Position numbers and translations under genes: made by a program
The notes under the pieces: generated by a model
Databases searched by the model: none
The model's input: only the letters and a program-made list of their open reading frames with translations
Told to the model about the DNA's origin: nothing
Source: Paracoccaceae bacterium
GTDB lineage: Bacteria; Pseudomonadota; Alphaproteobacteria; Rhodobacterales; Rhodobacteraceae
Length of the DNA stretch: 64,000 nt
Assembly: GCA_947504705.1 (NCBI GenBank)
Contig: CANNIA010000007.1
Location: 59,443-123,442 of the forward strand
Direction: 5' to 3'
Part shown: positions 36,192-45,340 of the stretch, piece by piece
Layout: each line of letters opens with the position of its first letter
Numbering within the stretch: the stretch's first letter is position 1

Positions 36192-37205
36192 CTAGCGCCG
36201 GGTCATCGCGATGCGGATCAGCGCGCGTTCCATCAGCGCCATGCCCGGTGTGCGGCTGGCGGAGCGCAGCGTGAGGTCGGTCTCCAGCAGCACGGCGATT
36301 GAGCTTTCAAGCGCCCGAACACCCCATTGGCCAGCCTGCCGCCCCATCGCGTCCTTTTGCTTGAAGTTCACCCGCGCCTTCTGAATGCCCACCCCCGGCC
36401 CCTGCGGGTCGCAGGCGGCGGCGTGCAGGATGCGGAAATGCCGCAGCGCCTGAATGCAGATCGTCACTGGAAGCGTGCCTTGCCCTGCCAACCGACGAAA
36501 CAGGGGCCCAATGGCGGGGGCACGCGCTTCGGCGACGGCGTCGATCAGGTCTTCAACCTCGGCCTCGATGGTGGCCGGGGCCATGGCGGCGACATCGGCG
36601 GGGGTCAGGGGCGAAACATCGCCGAACTTGTAAAGTGCGATCTTCTCCAGCGTCTGGCGGAACTCGCCGGGGTCCAGCGCGCGGGCGAGGGTTGTCAGGT
36701 CATTCATCGCCTCACGGTTGATATTGGCGAGACCAGCCTTCTTCAGCGCATCCTCAATTTCCTCGCGGCTCGGCGGTTCGTCATAAAGGCCGATGCAGAC
36801 GGCTGAGGGGTGCTTTTCGAACAGCGTCTTCAGCGCGGATTTTCCAACCAGACCACCGGCCGTCACGACGATCATCGCATCGCCGGGTTTCCAGTCTTTC
36901 AGTGCGACGGCAATCGTATCGGCAAGGCCGTCGGTCGCCTCTTCGACAAAGGACACGCGGGGGCCGGGGAAGAACCCCACCGCCTTGATCGCGTCCAGAA
37001 GCAGGCTGCCATCCTTGCGCAGATCGCCCCCGGACATGCGGGACAGGCGCATTTCGCCTTCACCTTCCGGGCCGATCAGCGCGGCAATCGCCTCTTGCCG
37101 TTTCAGCGCCACGCGCATCGGGTCGGTGCCGAACAGCAGCAGTCCGGCGCGGGAAGGATCGGGTTTCGCGCAATACCGGGCGGCCTCGGCCCCCTTCAGA
37201 ATCAT
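36192..37205 (-). CDS. holA: DNA polymerase III delta subunit HolA
   Basis: A 337-residue HolA, the clamp-loader subunit that opens the beta clamp. It begins [43 protein letters not shown], typical of alphaproteobacterial HolA, with GDLRKDGSLLLDAIKAVGFFPGPRVSFVEEATDG and the collar helices in the last third. It overlaps lptE by 4 nt and is the last gene of leuS-lptE-holA. Confidence 0.93.
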   Translation of the reverse strand: MILKGAEAARYCAKPDPSRAGLLLFGTDPMRVALKRQEAIAALIGPEGEGEMRLSRMSGGDLRKDGSLLLDAIKAVGFFPGPRVSFVEEATDGLADTIAVALKDWKPGDAMIVVTAGGLVGKSALKTLFEKHPSAVCIGLYDEPPSREEIEDALKKAGLANINREAMNDLTTLARALDPGEFRQTLEKIALYKFGDVSPLTPADVAAMAPATIEAEVEDLIDAVAEARAPAIGPLFRRLAGQGTLPVTICIQALRHFRILHAAACDPQGPGVGIQKARVNFKQKDAMGRQAGQWGVRALESSIAVLLETDLTLRSASRTPGMALMERALIRIAMTRR

Positions 37206-37702
37206 GGCAAGTTGGCCACAGCGGCCACCAGCCGGACCACGATCTGATCAGCAAGGATGCGCATCAACCGGTAGGCGGCATCTTCCTCGGCCGCAAGACC
37301 CGCGACGGTCGAGCCGGTGGCGGAATAGGCGGTAAAGCTTTGCACTTGCCCGCCCGCAACCCGGTCGCCGGTCTCACGGTCGGTCAGGCTGTAATCGATC
37401 ACGCCTTCAAGATTGTAGCGGGTGATCTCGCTGTCGATGGTAAAGCCCACGCCCACTGCCCGTGTGGTGATCGTATAGCTAAGGTCATAGGCCGTGGCTT
37501 CGGGGCGGCCAAGGCGTTCCTCGATCCGCTCAACAAAGTCAAAGCCGTTCTTGTCGGTCGGGTCCTTGGCGCGGACCCGTTCATGCAGGCGCGTTGCCGC
37601 CCCGCCCGGAGCATTGGCCGGGGTAAAGCCGCAGGCGGCAAGCGCCAGCGGCACAAGCAGGAAGGCGCGGCGGCCCAGACGGATTATTTCAGACGACGAC
37701 AT
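37202..37702 (-). CDS. lptE: LPS-assembly lipoprotein LptE
   Basis: A 166-residue lipoprotein with a lipobox LALAAC-G (Cys near residue 24) and a beta-rich mature part ([41 protein letters not shown]). LptE plugs the LptD barrel in the outer membrane. ATG 37702 lies 11 nt inside leuS (its stop is 37689-37691), giving a 14-nt overlap; the frame's further upstream extension is antisense-type noise. Identification rests on lipobox, size and the leuS-lptE-holA order. Confidence 0.85.
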   Translation of the reverse strand: MSSSEIIRLGRRAFLLVPLALAACGFTPANAPGGAATRLHERVRAKDPTDKNGFDFVERIEERLGRPEATAYDLSYTITTRAVGVGFTIDSEITRYNLEGVIDYSLTDRETGDRVAGGQVQSFTAYSATGSTVAGLAAEEDAAYRLMRILADQIVVRLVAAVANLP

Positions 37703-40244
37703 TGATGATGCGCCCCGGCACAACGATGATCTTCTTGACCGGCTGACCGGCAAGGAACCTGACCACATCCTCATCCGCCAGCGCGATCTTTTCAACCTCG
37801 GATGCGGGCATATCCTTCGGCACAGAAATTTCCGCCCTGCGCTTGCCGTTGATCTGGATCGGCAGGGTCACGGTATCATCGATGAGGAGCGCCGGGTCGG
37901 CCTTGGGCCAGGCCGCCGTGGAGCAAAGCCCCCCACCGCCCTGATAGGACCAGATCGATTCGGCAATATGCGGGGTCATCGGCGACATCAGCTTCGCCAG
38001 CGTACGGATCGCTTCCTTCATCGTGGGGGTCGAGGCGTTGGCCTTGGCGATGGTGTTGGTGAACCCGTAAAGCCCGGCGATGGCCTTGTTGAAGGCAAAG
38101 CCCTCGATGCCCTTGGTCACCTCGTCAATCGCCTTGGCCGTAGCCTTGGCCAGTTCCGCGTCGCCTTCGCCCTTGTGATCCGCTGGCATCTCGCCAATCC
38201 GGCTGCATAGGGACCAGACGCGCGACAGATGCTTGTGCGCAGCTTCGGCACCCGATGAGGTCCATTCCACGTCCCGCTCCGGCGGCGAGTCTGACATCAC
38301 GAACCAGCGCGCGGTATCGGCCCCGAACGAGGCGATGATGTGCATCGGGTCGACGACATTCTTTCTGGATTTCGACATCTTGGCCGAGGGGATGACCTCG
38401 ATCTTCGTTCCGTCTCTCAGCGTCGCCCCGGTTTCGGACCGGATGATATCTTCCGGCAGGTGATAGACAGGGCGTCCTTGGGCATCGGTGGTTTTGTAAA
38501 TCTCATGCGTCACCATCCCCTGCGTAAACAGCGCATTGAACGGCTCGATGGCTTTCTCGGGCAGGTGGCCGGTCTTGTGCATCGCCCGGGCGAAGAAGCG
38601 GGAATAGAGCAGGTGCAGGATCGCGTGTTCAATCCCGCCGATATACTGGTCGACGTTCATCCAGTAGTCGGCGTCTTCCAGTACCGTCGGCGTCGTCGCG
38701 CGGGGGGCGGTGAAGCGGGCGTAGTACCAGCTTGAATCCACGAAGGTATCCATCGTGTCGGTCTCACGCCGGGCATCCGCGCCGCATTTCGGGCAGGTGC
38801 AATCGCGCCAGGTCGGGTGGCGGTCCAAGGGGTTGCCGGGGATGTCGAAGCTGACATCGTAGGGAAGCTCGATGGGCAGGTTCGCCTTGGCTTCCGGCAC
38901 CACGCCGCAGGTCGCGCAGTGGATCACCGGGATCGGGCAGCCCCAATAGCGTTGGCGCGAAACACCCCAGTCGCGCAGGCGGAACTTGGTGACGCCTTTG
39001 CCGTAGCCATTGGTCTCGGCATGAGCGATGGCGGCGGCAACGGCCTCATCCCCGGTTTGCACCTCGGCCCCGGCGAAGCCACTGATATAGCGCACCTTTT
39101 CCGACTTCATCGGCACAAAGGGTTCGGCCATCGGGCCATCTGCCATGCCTTCACCCAAGAAGACCGGCTTGATCGCCAGCCCATATTTGGTCGAGAAATC
39201 GAAGTCGCGCTGGTCATGGCCGGGGCAACCGAAAATCGCGCCGGTGCCATAGTCCATCAGGATGAAGTTCGCGATCCAGACCGGCAGTTCCCATGTCGGA
39301 TCAAGCGGATGTTTGACGCGGATGCCGGTGTCATAGCCGATTTTCTCGGCGGTCTCGATTTCCTCGGCGCTGGTCCCACCCTTGCGGCATTCGGCGACAA
39401 AGGCCGCGACCTTGGGGTCACCTTCCAGCGCCTTGGCCAGCGGATGATCCGCCGAAATCGCGGCAAAGCCGGCACCCATCAGCGTGTCGGGGCGGGTGGT
39501 GTAAACCTCAAGCTTCTCAAACCCTTGTGGCGCGCCGACCGTTTCAAAGGCAAACTGCATGCCGCGCGATTTGCCGATCCAGTTCGCCTGCATCAGGCGC
39601 ACCTTTTCCGGCCAGTTGGTCAGACCGTCCAAGGCCGACAGAAGCTCCTCGGAATAGTCCGAGATCTTGAAAAACCACTGCGTCAACTCGCGCCGTTCCA
39701 CCGCAGCGCCCGACCGCCAGCCCTTGCCGTCGATGACCTGTTCATTGGCCAGCACGGTCATGTCGACCGGGTCCCAGTTCACCACGGCGGCCTTGCGGTA
39801 GACGAGGCCCGCTTCCATCATGTCGATGAACATCGCCTGCTGCTGGCCGTAATATTCCGGGTCACAGGTGGCAAGCTCACGCGACCAGTCAATCGACAGG
39901 CCCAGCGGTTTCATCTGCGCCTTCATGTCGGCGATGTTGCCGTAGGTCCAGTCCTTCGGATGGCCCCCCCGTTCCATCGCGGCGTTCTCGGCGGGCATCC
40001 CAAAAGCGTCCCAGCCCATCGGATGCAGCACGGAATAGCCCTGCGCTGCCTTGGTCCGGGCCACGACATCGCCCATCGTGTAGTTGCGCACATGCCCCAT
40101 GTGGATGCGCCCCGACGGATAGGGGAACATCTCCAACACGTAATACTTCGGCTTCAAAGGATCGCGCTTGGCCGTGAAGGTGCCAGCCTCATCCCAGGTT
40201 TTCTGCCACTTCGGTTCGATCACGGAAGGTTCGTAGCGCGACAT
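37689..40244 (-). CDS. leuS: Leucyl-tRNA synthetase
   Basis: An 851-residue class I synthetase. It has the HIGH-type motif in [15 protein letters not shown], the editing domain (about 225-415, with [19 protein letters not shown]), a zinc-binding [18 protein letters not shown] segment, and the KMSKS motif ([13 protein letters not shown], about residue 620). A C-terminal tRNA-binding domain ends in [12 protein letters not shown] 40244 fits the family start ([14 protein letters not shown]). It leads the leuS-lptE-holA operon. Confidence 0.98.
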   Translation of the reverse strand: MSRYEPSVIEPKWQKTWDEAGTFTAKRDPLKPKYYVLEMFPYPSGRIHMGHVRNYTMGDVVARTKAAQGYSVLHPMGWDAFGMPAENAAMERGGHPKDWTYGNIADMKAQMKPLGLSIDWSRELATCDPEYYGQQQAMFIDMMEAGLVYRKAAVVNWDPVDMTVLANEQVIDGKGWRSGAAVERRELTQWFFKISDYSEELLSALDGLTNWPEKVRLMQANWIGKSRGMQFAFETVGAPQGFEKLEVYTTRPDTLMGAGFAAISADHPLAKALEGDPKVAAFVAECRKGGTSAEEIETAEKIGYDTGIRVKHPLDPTWELPVWIANFILMDYGTGAIFGCPGHDQRDFDFSTKYGLAIKPVFLGEGMADGPMAEPFVPMKSEKVRYISGFAGAEVQTGDEAVAAAIAHAETNGYGKGVTKFRLRDWGVSRQRYWGCPIPVIHCATCGVVPEAKANLPIELPYDVSFDIPGNPLDRHPTWRDCTCPKCGADARRETDTMDTFVDSSWYYARFTAPRATTPTVLEDADYWMNVDQYIGGIEHAILHLLYSRFFARAMHKTGHLPEKAIEPFNALFTQGMVTHEIYKTTDAQGRPVYHLPEDIIRSETGATLRDGTKIEVIPSAKMSKSRKNVVDPMHIIASFGADTARWFVMSDSPPERDVEWTSSGAEAAHKHLSRVWSLCSRIGEMPADHKGEGDAELAKATAKAIDEVTKGIEGFAFNKAIAGLYGFTNTIAKANASTPTMKEAIRTLAKLMSPMTPHIAESIWSYQGGGGLCSTAAWPKADPALLIDDTVTLPIQINGKRRAEISVPKDMPASEVEKIALADEDVVRFLAGQPVKKIIVVPGRIINVVV

Positions 40245-40312
40245 GCCCAGCCCCAAGGATTTCTCGTTGGGGTTACACCGTCGAGGGTGCCAAGGTCCAG
40301 CGTCCAGAGGCG

Positions 40313-40750
40313 TCAGCCGCGCAACCGCCGCAGAAATTCCGCAAGCTGCGAAAGTTCGGCGGCGGAAAAGCGGTTGGAAAAGACCTCCCGAACCAAGGCA
40401 AGATGGCCCTCACGCGCGGAAAGAAGATGCGCCAGACCGGAATCAGTCAGCACTGCATAGGCGCCGCGCCCGTCTTCCTCGGCCCCTTCGCGGCTAAGAT
40501 GACCGGCCTTGACCAGCCGGTCGACAGCCCGCGACGTGCCCGAACGTGAAAGAAGACTGGCCGCAGCAAGCTCTTGAATCCGTGCGCGCCGATCAGGGGT
40601 GTCGGCGAGCCTCACGAGGACTTCGTATTCCGGGTGACTAAGGCCCGACCGCAGCTTCAGACCATCTTCCACCCGACGAAAGACCTTCCCTTGAGCGGTG
40701 ACAAAGCCAAGCCAGGCGGACATTTCCGCAGAGGAGAGTACAGGTTTCAT
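40313..40750 (-). CDS. MarR-family transcriptional regulator
   Basis: A 145-residue MarR protein with the winged helix at about 35-110: [74 protein letters not shown]. Dimeric MarR repressors usually bind palindromes in the divergent promoter; matching palindromes lie right upstream (40760-40805). The divergent monooxygenase-like gene is the likely target. The pair separates leuS from the DUF3576 gene, neighbours in many relatives. Confidence 0.93.
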   Translation of the reverse strand: MKPVLSSAEMSAWLGFVTAQGKVFRRVEDGLKLRSGLSHPEYEVLVRLADTPDRRARIQELAAASLLSRSGTSRAVDRLVKAGHLSREGAEEDGRGAYAVLTDSGLAHLLSAREGHLALVREVFSNRFSAAELSQLAEFLRRLRG

Positions 40751-40759
40751 CTACCCATA

Positions 40760-40805
40760 TTGACAGCCGGTTCCGGTTCTGTCAAATCAGTGCGTGCGCA
40801 CGCAC
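40760..40805. promoter_or_regulatory. Divergent marR promoter with two palindromes
   Basis: TTGACAG (40760-40766) and CTGTCAA (40779-40785) are a perfect inverted repeat with a 12-nt spacer, and each arm is a TTGACA -35 box on its own strand; rightward, TCAAAT at 40782-40787 is a possible -10 at 16-nt spacing. GTGCGTGCGCACGCAC (40790-40805) is a perfect 16-bp palindrome. Both are good MarR operator candidates. Confidence 0.65.
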
Positions 40806-40949
40806 ATATAAGGAATGACACTTCGCGACAATGCATCGGCACGCTTGATCGGGCGCTGGACGATGCTGCGGAAGAGATCACGACGAAGGTCGGCAAACAG
40901 CCGTTTGCAAGCGGCGTGCGCAAGGCAACATCCAACAAGGAGAACCAGG

Positions 40950-41306
40950 ATGACCCTAATTCAAACAATCGGCCTTGGTGTCGCGCTGGCGGCGTCGATG
41001 GTCGGCATGGTGCAGGCAGAAGACGCGGTTGCGCTGGAAGTCGTTATCACCAAGCCCAAGGCCGGTGCCACGCTGGAGCAAGTGCTTGAGGCGGACAAGG
41101 CGGTTGACGCCTTCGTGCGCGCTCGGCCCGGCTTCGTCAGCCGCGAGGTTGGCATCAGCGCCGACGGCGAAGTGTTCATCCTTGTCCATTGGGCGACACT
41201 GGCCGACGCGGAAGCAGCGGGCGCAGCCTTCATGGCGGACCCGGCGGGTCAAGCGGCGATGGCTACCGGAGATGCAAGCGTCTTCAAGCACTACGTGGTA
41301 CAGTAG
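40950..41306 (+). CDS. Exported antibiotic-biosynthesis-monooxygenase (ABM)-like protein
   Basis: A 118-residue protein with a signal peptide (about 1-23, ending MVQAED) and one ABM-type ferredoxin-like domain (VALEVVITKPKAGATLEQVLEADKAVDAFVRARPGFVSREVGISADGEVFILVHWATLADAEAAGAAF). ABM proteins include quinone and heme-related monooxygenases, but many have no known substrate. ATG 40950 has AAGGAG 8 nt upstream. The 5' leader is about 140 nt. It is probably controlled by the divergent MarR. Confidence 0.82.
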   Translation: MTLIQTIGLGVALAASMVGMVQAEDAVALEVVITKPKAGATLEQVLEADKAVDAFVRARPGFVSREVGISADGEVFILVHWATLADAEAAGAAFMADPAGQAAMATGDASVFKHYVVQ

Positions 41307-41354
41307 TCGCGCTTCCGGCGGATCGCGCCAAAGCAAGTCCCTGCCAAAAACAAA

Positions 41355-41381
41355 CCCCGCCCGGGACGAACCCGGACGGGG
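41355..41381 (+). terminator. Terminator-like hairpin after the ABM gene
   Basis: CCCCGcCCGGG (41355-41365) and CCCGGaCGGGG (41371-41381) form an 11-bp stem with one mismatch and an ACGAA loop. The expected T-run is displaced about 85 nt downstream by the minisatellite, which begins inside the 3' arm. Confidence 0.75.
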
Positions 41382-41464
41382 CCTGTGTAGACGGGGCCTG
41401 TGTAGACGGGGCCTGTGTAGACGGGGCCTGTGTAGACGGGGCCTGTGTAGACGGGGCCTGTGTA
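41375..41464. repeat. Six tandem copies of a 15-bp unit
   Basis: GACGGGGCCTGTGTA is repeated six times without a mismatch (41375-41464). The unit is a copy of the 3' arm of the preceding terminator plus 6 nt. Perfect identity suggests recent slippage or an assembly artefact. It is a multiple of 3 but lies between the stops of two convergent genes, so is probably non-coding. Confidence 0.95.
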
Positions 41465-41476
41465 TTTGACTGCTTC

Positions 41477-42019
41477 TTAAAGCCCGCCGTCACGCACCCG
41501 TAACTGCCGGGCCCGGGTCAGGATCGCGTCTTCAATCGCGCGAACCGTGTCCGGCGCAACCGATCCGCCACCCGATCCTTGCAGCGCAACCTTCAGGCTG
41601 CGGGCATCCAGCGCCGGGTCCTGCACATAAACCGTTGCGCGATAAGACCGACCTCCGCCCGGAGGCGTGCCATAGCCGGTGACGATGACGCCGGTGAACG
41701 GATCAACCGATTCAATCGGCAGGAAGTTCAAGACTTCAAGGCTGGCCTGCCAGATGTATTTGTTGACCTCGACCGTGGTGTTCGGGTCATCGGCCTTACC
41801 AAACAGGCTCCAGATCGTTGTCTTGGAGTCATCTGCAATAAGGCGGTTGGACACAAGCGATGCCGGCTGGTCGCCGGTGCCCGCGACAGGCGCGGCCGCT
41901 GCGCCGCCGGATTTCCGGTGGAAAAGTCCGCTGTCACCGCTGCCAATGCCGCCGCAACCGGTCAGTGCAAAGGCAAGACCCATTGCCAGCGTCGTACGTG
42001 CGATATACCGCAGTGTCAT
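41477..42019 (-). CDS. DUF3576 outer-membrane lipoprotein
   Basis: A 180-residue lipoprotein with lipobox FALTGC-G (Cys at about 22), a flexible Gly/Ala linker and the DUF3576 domain (TTIWSLFGKADDPNTTVEVNKYIWQASLEVLNFLPIESVDPFTGVIVTGYG). The family is alphaproteobacterial and its role is unknown, probably in the envelope. It is normally close to leuS; here marR-ABM and a minisatellite lie between. Confidence 0.92.
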   Translation of the reverse strand: MTLRYIARTTLAMGLAFALTGCGGIGSGDSGLFHRKSGGAAAAPVAGTGDQPASLVSNRLIADDSKTTIWSLFGKADDPNTTVEVNKYIWQASLEVLNFLPIESVDPFTGVIVTGYGTPPGGGRSYRATVYVQDPALDARSLKVALQGSGGGSVAPDTVRAIEDAILTRARQLRVRDGGL

Positions 42020-42291
42020 AAGGACATCCTCTTTCCCATGTCCGCTGTCTAACCGAGCGCCCCCTGCCTGCCAAGGCCTTTCGCGCGGGCGTTATCAAGG
42101 ACCGGTGCCCACACGGACCGGCTAGCCCCAAGCCGAAGTTCCAAACTGTGGCATTGATGCATCAGGTTCGGACAAAAAACAGGAAAAGCACCCGCACGGC
42201 TTGCAATCGAATCCGCTGGCGACGAAAGTCTGTCCATTCCCGGTGCGGATTCCCCTGCGGCGGGCCTACCTTAGATGAAAGAGGGAAAACT

Positions 42292-43179
42292 ATGAAAAAG
42301 ACTCTTCTCGCGACCACGTTCCTGGTTGCTACCGCCGGCTTCGCAGCAGCTGAAGTCACCGTTGGTGGTTCGGCCCGTTTTGGTCTGAACGCTGACGAGG
42401 CCTCCTCGTGGACCGACGTTCGCATGACGCTGAACTTCGACGCCAAAATGGAAAGCGACTCGGGCATGACCTTCGGCGGTCGGATCCGTCTCCGTTCCGA
42501 CGATGGCCAATCCTACGTCTACGCCAGCCCGGCGATGGTCTACATGGAAGCCAGTGGCCTTCGTGTTGAAGTTGGCAATGCCAACGGTGCCTATGACTCT
42601 GCTGGCCTGATCTGGAACTCGGAAATCGGTCTGGTCGACTCGTCGTTCGGCGACCCGAACAACAGCTACATGGGCTACTTCGGTTCGAAGAACATCTACG
42701 ACGACGACGCAATGGGCGTGTTCGCGTCGTATTCGGCCGGTTCCTTCACCGCGCGCGGGTCGTACCATGTTGGCGACCAGCGTCACGACGGCGGCGGCAT
42801 CATATTCGCTGAATCGTCGGTGTCGTTCGACTACTCGGCAAATGGCCTCAGCCTGTCGCTGGCCATGGTTCAGGGTACTGACAACTGGGCAACCGAAGAA
42901 ACCACCTTCATCGGCGCTGCCTATGCGATCGGCGACTCGACCAACGTCGGCATCAACTACTTCACCGGCGACGAACCTGACCTGATCACGCTCTATGCCA
43001 ACCACTCGCTGGGCAACGGCGTGACGATCGCTGGCTACGTCGCTGACCAGGACTTCTACGACACCGCGTTCGGTATCGGTGGTTCCTACGACCTCGGCGG
43101 CGGCGCTGCTGTCAAGGCTTCGTACCACGACCGTGGCTCGGACTCCTGGACCGACTTCGGCGTTTCGTTCAGCTTCTAA
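42292..43179 (+). CDS. Outer-membrane porin
   Basis: A 295-residue porin with a signal peptide (MKKTLLATTFLVATAGFAAA), mature start EVTVGGSARFGL, alternating beta-strands throughout and a C-terminal aromatic (GVSFSF) recognised by the BAM machinery. It is a 16-strand-type general porin as in Rhodobacter. GAGGG precedes ATG 42292. A 10-bp palindrome TGATGCATCA lies in the 272-nt upstream region near 42153. A strong terminator follows. Codon use is biased (GAC, TTC, TCG, GGC), as in highly expressed genes. Confidence 0.96.
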   Translation: MKKTLLATTFLVATAGFAAAEVTVGGSARFGLNADEASSWTDVRMTLNFDAKMESDSGMTFGGRIRLRSDDGQSYVYASPAMVYMEASGLRVEVGNANGAYDSAGLIWNSEIGLVDSSFGDPNNSYMGYFGSKNIYDDDAMGVFASYSAGSFTARGSYHVGDQRHDGGGIIFAESSVSFDYSANGLSLSLAMVQGTDNWATEETTFIGAAYAIGDSTNVGINYFTGDEPDLITLYANHSLGNGVTIAGYVADQDFYDTAFGIGGSYDLGGGAAVKASYHDRGSDSWTDFGVSFSF

Positions 43180-43203
43180 TCCGGTTCTCCGGTTTAGTTC
43201 GGG

Positions 43204-43236
43204 AAGAGCGGGCCTTCGGGTCCGCTCTTTTCTTTT
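43204..43236 (+). terminator. Porin terminator
   Basis: AAGAGCGGGCC (43204-43214), a TTCG tetraloop, GGTCCGCTCTT (43219-43229) with one GU pair, then TTCTTTT. A classic strong intrinsic terminator 24 nt after the porin stop. Confidence 0.95.
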
Positions 43237-43279
43237 GCGCCCCCCCTCGGTTAGGCTGCCGGGAAAATGGAAGAGGCAG

Positions 43280-43936
43280 ATGCCACTGGCGGAAATCACA
43301 GCCCGCGTGCGCGCGGCGGAACGGGTGGCGGGGCGGGCTGATGGCGCGGTCACGCTGATCGCCGTGTCAAAGGTGCAGCCTGCCGACCGGGTCAGGGCTG
43401 TTCTGGCCGAAGGGCATCGCGTCTTTGGCGAGAACTATGTGCAAGAGGCTGCCGGAAAATGGCCCGCATGGCGGGATCGGTTCGGGCGGCTGGACCTGCA
43501 CATGATCGGGCCATTGCAGACCAACAAGGCCAAGGTCGCGGTCGAGTTGTTCGATGCGATCCACACGCTTGACCGGCCGTCACTGGCGCAAAAGCTGGCA
43601 AGTCTACAGCAGGCGGGTGCCAGGTTGCCCAAGCTTTTCGTGCAGGTGAACACCGGCGAGGAGCCGCAAAAGGCGGGCGTGCTGCCGGGCGATCTGGCGG
43701 GTTTCTTGCAGGACTGCCGGGGGATGGGTCTTTCGCCCATCGGCCTGATGTGCATCCCGCCCGAAGGCGAAGACAGCACGCCCCATTTCGCGATGCTGGC
43801 AAAGATGGCGGCAGAACATGGCCTTGCAGGCCTGTCGATGGGAATGAGCGGCGACTTTGAGGCTGCCATCGCCCACGGCGCGACCCATGTCCGCGTTGGC
43901 AGCGCAATCTTTGGCGCGCGGGACTATCAGGTTTAA
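43280..43936 (+). CDS. YggS-family pyridoxal-phosphate-binding protein
   Basis: A 218-residue YggS/PLPBP protein. It shows TLIAVSKVQPADRV (PLP-binding Lys), VFGENYVQEAAGKW, HMIGPLQTNKAKVAVELFDAIHTLDRP and SMGMSGDFEAAIAHGATHVRVGSAIFG (phosphate-binding end). These proteins buffer intracellular PLP and are not enzymes in the usual sense. ATG 43280 has AAGAGG upstream. It starts 44 nt after the porin terminator. Confidence 0.95.
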   Translation: MPLAEITARVRAAERVAGRADGAVTLIAVSKVQPADRVRAVLAEGHRVFGENYVQEAAGKWPAWRDRFGRLDLHMIGPLQTNKAKVAVELFDAIHTLDRPSLAQKLASLQQAGARLPKLFVQVNTGEEPQKAGVLPGDLAGFLQDCRGMGLSPIGLMCIPPEGEDSTPHFAMLAKMAAEHGLAGLSMGMSGDFEAAIAHGATHVRVGSAIFGARDYQV

Positions 43937-43941
43937 GCCGA

Positions 43942-44013
43942 GCCGCTCTGCGCTCCCTTGCGGGCGCTTTTCGCTGCGACAGCGAAGACCTCCCGTCAGG
44001 GAGGATGAGCGGC
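43942..44013. repeat. Cloverleaf-like intergenic element between convergent genes
   Basis: Outer stem GCCGCTC (43942-43948) with GAGCGGC (44007-44013) encloses two perfect hairpins: TTCGCTG-CGA-CAGCGAA (43970-43986) and CCTCCC-GTCA-GGGAGG (43989-44004). It fills the gap between the yggS stop and the convergent stop at 44017. The same architecture occurs at 52018-52074. Confidence 0.8.
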
Positions 44014-44016
44014 CCC

Positions 44017-44304
44017 TTACCCCCTTTGCGGGAGACACCCCGTCAGCCCCGCAGGCAGGACTAGCAGCGCGCCAAGGTCGTAAAGCGTGGCAACCAGATC
44101 GCCGCCGCCTCGCAGAGTGAGGCTGACCGGGCTGGAATTCACCACCGACACTCCCGCTGGCAAGCCCGCAACAAACCCCGCCGGCGGCAGGATCACCAGC
44201 GCCGCCGGTGCCCCGGCCATCCGCATGACCAAGGCCAGCGTGCCGATCCAGCCAACGCCAACCAGCGGCAGCGCAACCAGCCAGCGCCAGACCCTAGTAG
44301 TCAT
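44017..44304 (-). CDS. Small membrane protein, end of flavoprotein operon
   Basis: A 95-residue protein with about two or three hydrophobic segments (WLVALPLVGVGWIGTLALVMRM, ALVILPPAGFVAGLPAGV, LYDLGALLVLPAGL). It overlaps the upstream gene by 11 nt (44294-44304). No family recognised. Being coupled to a conserved operon supports it as real. Confidence 0.6.
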   Translation of the reverse strand: MTTRVWRWLVALPLVGVGWIGTLALVMRMAGAPAALVILPPAGFVAGLPAGVSVVNSSPVSLTLRGGGDLVATLYDLGALLVLPAGLTGCLPQRG

Positions 44305-45340
44305 GCACCTGCTCCAGCGCGCCGTCGGGCAGGGACCGGATCATGGAAGCAAGCTCACTGACCGGGATCAGCACCAGGTGACGAAAGCCCGGATTGCCCT
44401 GCCGGGCAAAGGAATGCAGCGCGCCCTCGGCCTTGGGTTCGTCGTTGATCATCGTGAAAAGGATATCGTCGTTCCCAGCGACTTCCACGAATTCACCCCC
44501 CGCTGCGGCGATCTTCTCGGCCAGCCGGGTAAAGGCCCGATAGCGCGGGGCTTCGATCACGATGCCTTCGGGGATTTCCTCGATCACCTGCACATCGGGC
44601 AAGGCAGCAAGCGTTTCACTTGATACCCCGGAAACCACAGTCCGCAGGCGCAGCTGATCCTCCCCGGTCGCAGCGACGGCAGCGGCAATCACCCCGGCAT
44701 AGGCCGCCTTGGCGCGGTATTCGAGGCCAAGGGCAAAGGCGCGCTCGCTGTCGCGCAGAGTTGCATGGTTCAAGGCGCCCAGTTCCTGCGCATTGCCACG
44801 GAAGTCCCATTTGTACCACGGCACTTGCTGCAGGAAGGTCGCGTATTCCGCTGCCTGCGCGGCCGAAACGCCATCCACCAGCGACGGGGTAGACCCCCGC
44901 AGTATGGTGAAAAGGCGTCCGACTGTGTCTTCATAGGCGGCCTTCAGCCCAAGCTCGGCGGTAAAGCTGACGCCGATGGTATAGACCATCTGCTTCGTCT
45001 CCCACGGGAAACCGCCATGCGGGCCGGAGGCCTGCGAGAGCGCGCAGGTCGTGGACCAGAAGTCCCCGATTGACGACAGAAATCCGAAATCATCTGGGTC
45101 GCCAGTGCGGACCACTTCGGCGTAATCCTCATAGGCATGGACGATATGCCATTCGGGATAGGTCATCAGCGTACGCCCTTCCGGGCGCTGCCAGTCGGTG
45201 CCGACCAGCGAATCATACTCCACAACCGCACCCTGCGGGCGGCACATCACCTCGACATAGGCCACCGGAGACAACAGCCCAAGGATCAGAATCAACAGCA
45301 GCAGAACCAGCCGCTTGATCCAGCGGAAAAGCGCCCTCAC
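44294..45340 (-). CDS. Membrane-anchored protein of unknown function
   Basis: A 348-residue protein with one N-terminal membrane helix (about 11-29, LVLLLLILILGLLSPVAYV) and a large, probably periplasmic, mostly helical domain. Conserved-looking blocks are RTLMTYPEWHIVHAYEDYAEVV and FLSSIGDFWSTTCALSQASGPHGGFPWETKQMVYTIGVSFTAELGLKAAYE. It overlaps the next-upstream gene by 4 nt (45337-45340). No named family recognised; it is made with an exported flavoprotein, so it may be a partner of it. Confidence 0.82.
   Translation of the reverse strand: MRALFRWIKRLVLLLLILILGLLSPVAYVEVMCRPQGAVVEYDSLVGTDWQRPEGRTLMTYPEWHIVHAYEDYAEVVRTGDPDDFGFLSSIGDFWSTTCALSQASGPHGGFPWETKQMVYTIGVSFTAELGLKAAYEDTVGRLFTILRGSTPSLVDGVSAAQAAEYATFLQQVPWYKWDFRGNAQELGALNHATLRDSERAFALGLEYRAKAAYAGVIAAAVAATGEDQLRLRTVVSGVSSETLAALPDVQVIEEIPEGIVIEAPRYRAFTRLAEKIAAAGGEFVEVAGNDDILFTMINDEPKAEGALHSFARQGNPGFRHLVLIPVSELASMIRSLPDGALEQVHDY

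Noticed and set aside
40815..40949. Upstream extension of the ABM-like gene
   Set aside because: The Arg-rich extension lacks family similarity; AAGGAG and a signal peptide place the start at 40950.
41375..41464. Tandem repeat considered as CRISPR or coding repeat (GACVD or STQAP pentapeptides)
   Set aside because: There are no spacers, and the repeat lies between convergent stops in continuation of a terminator arm.
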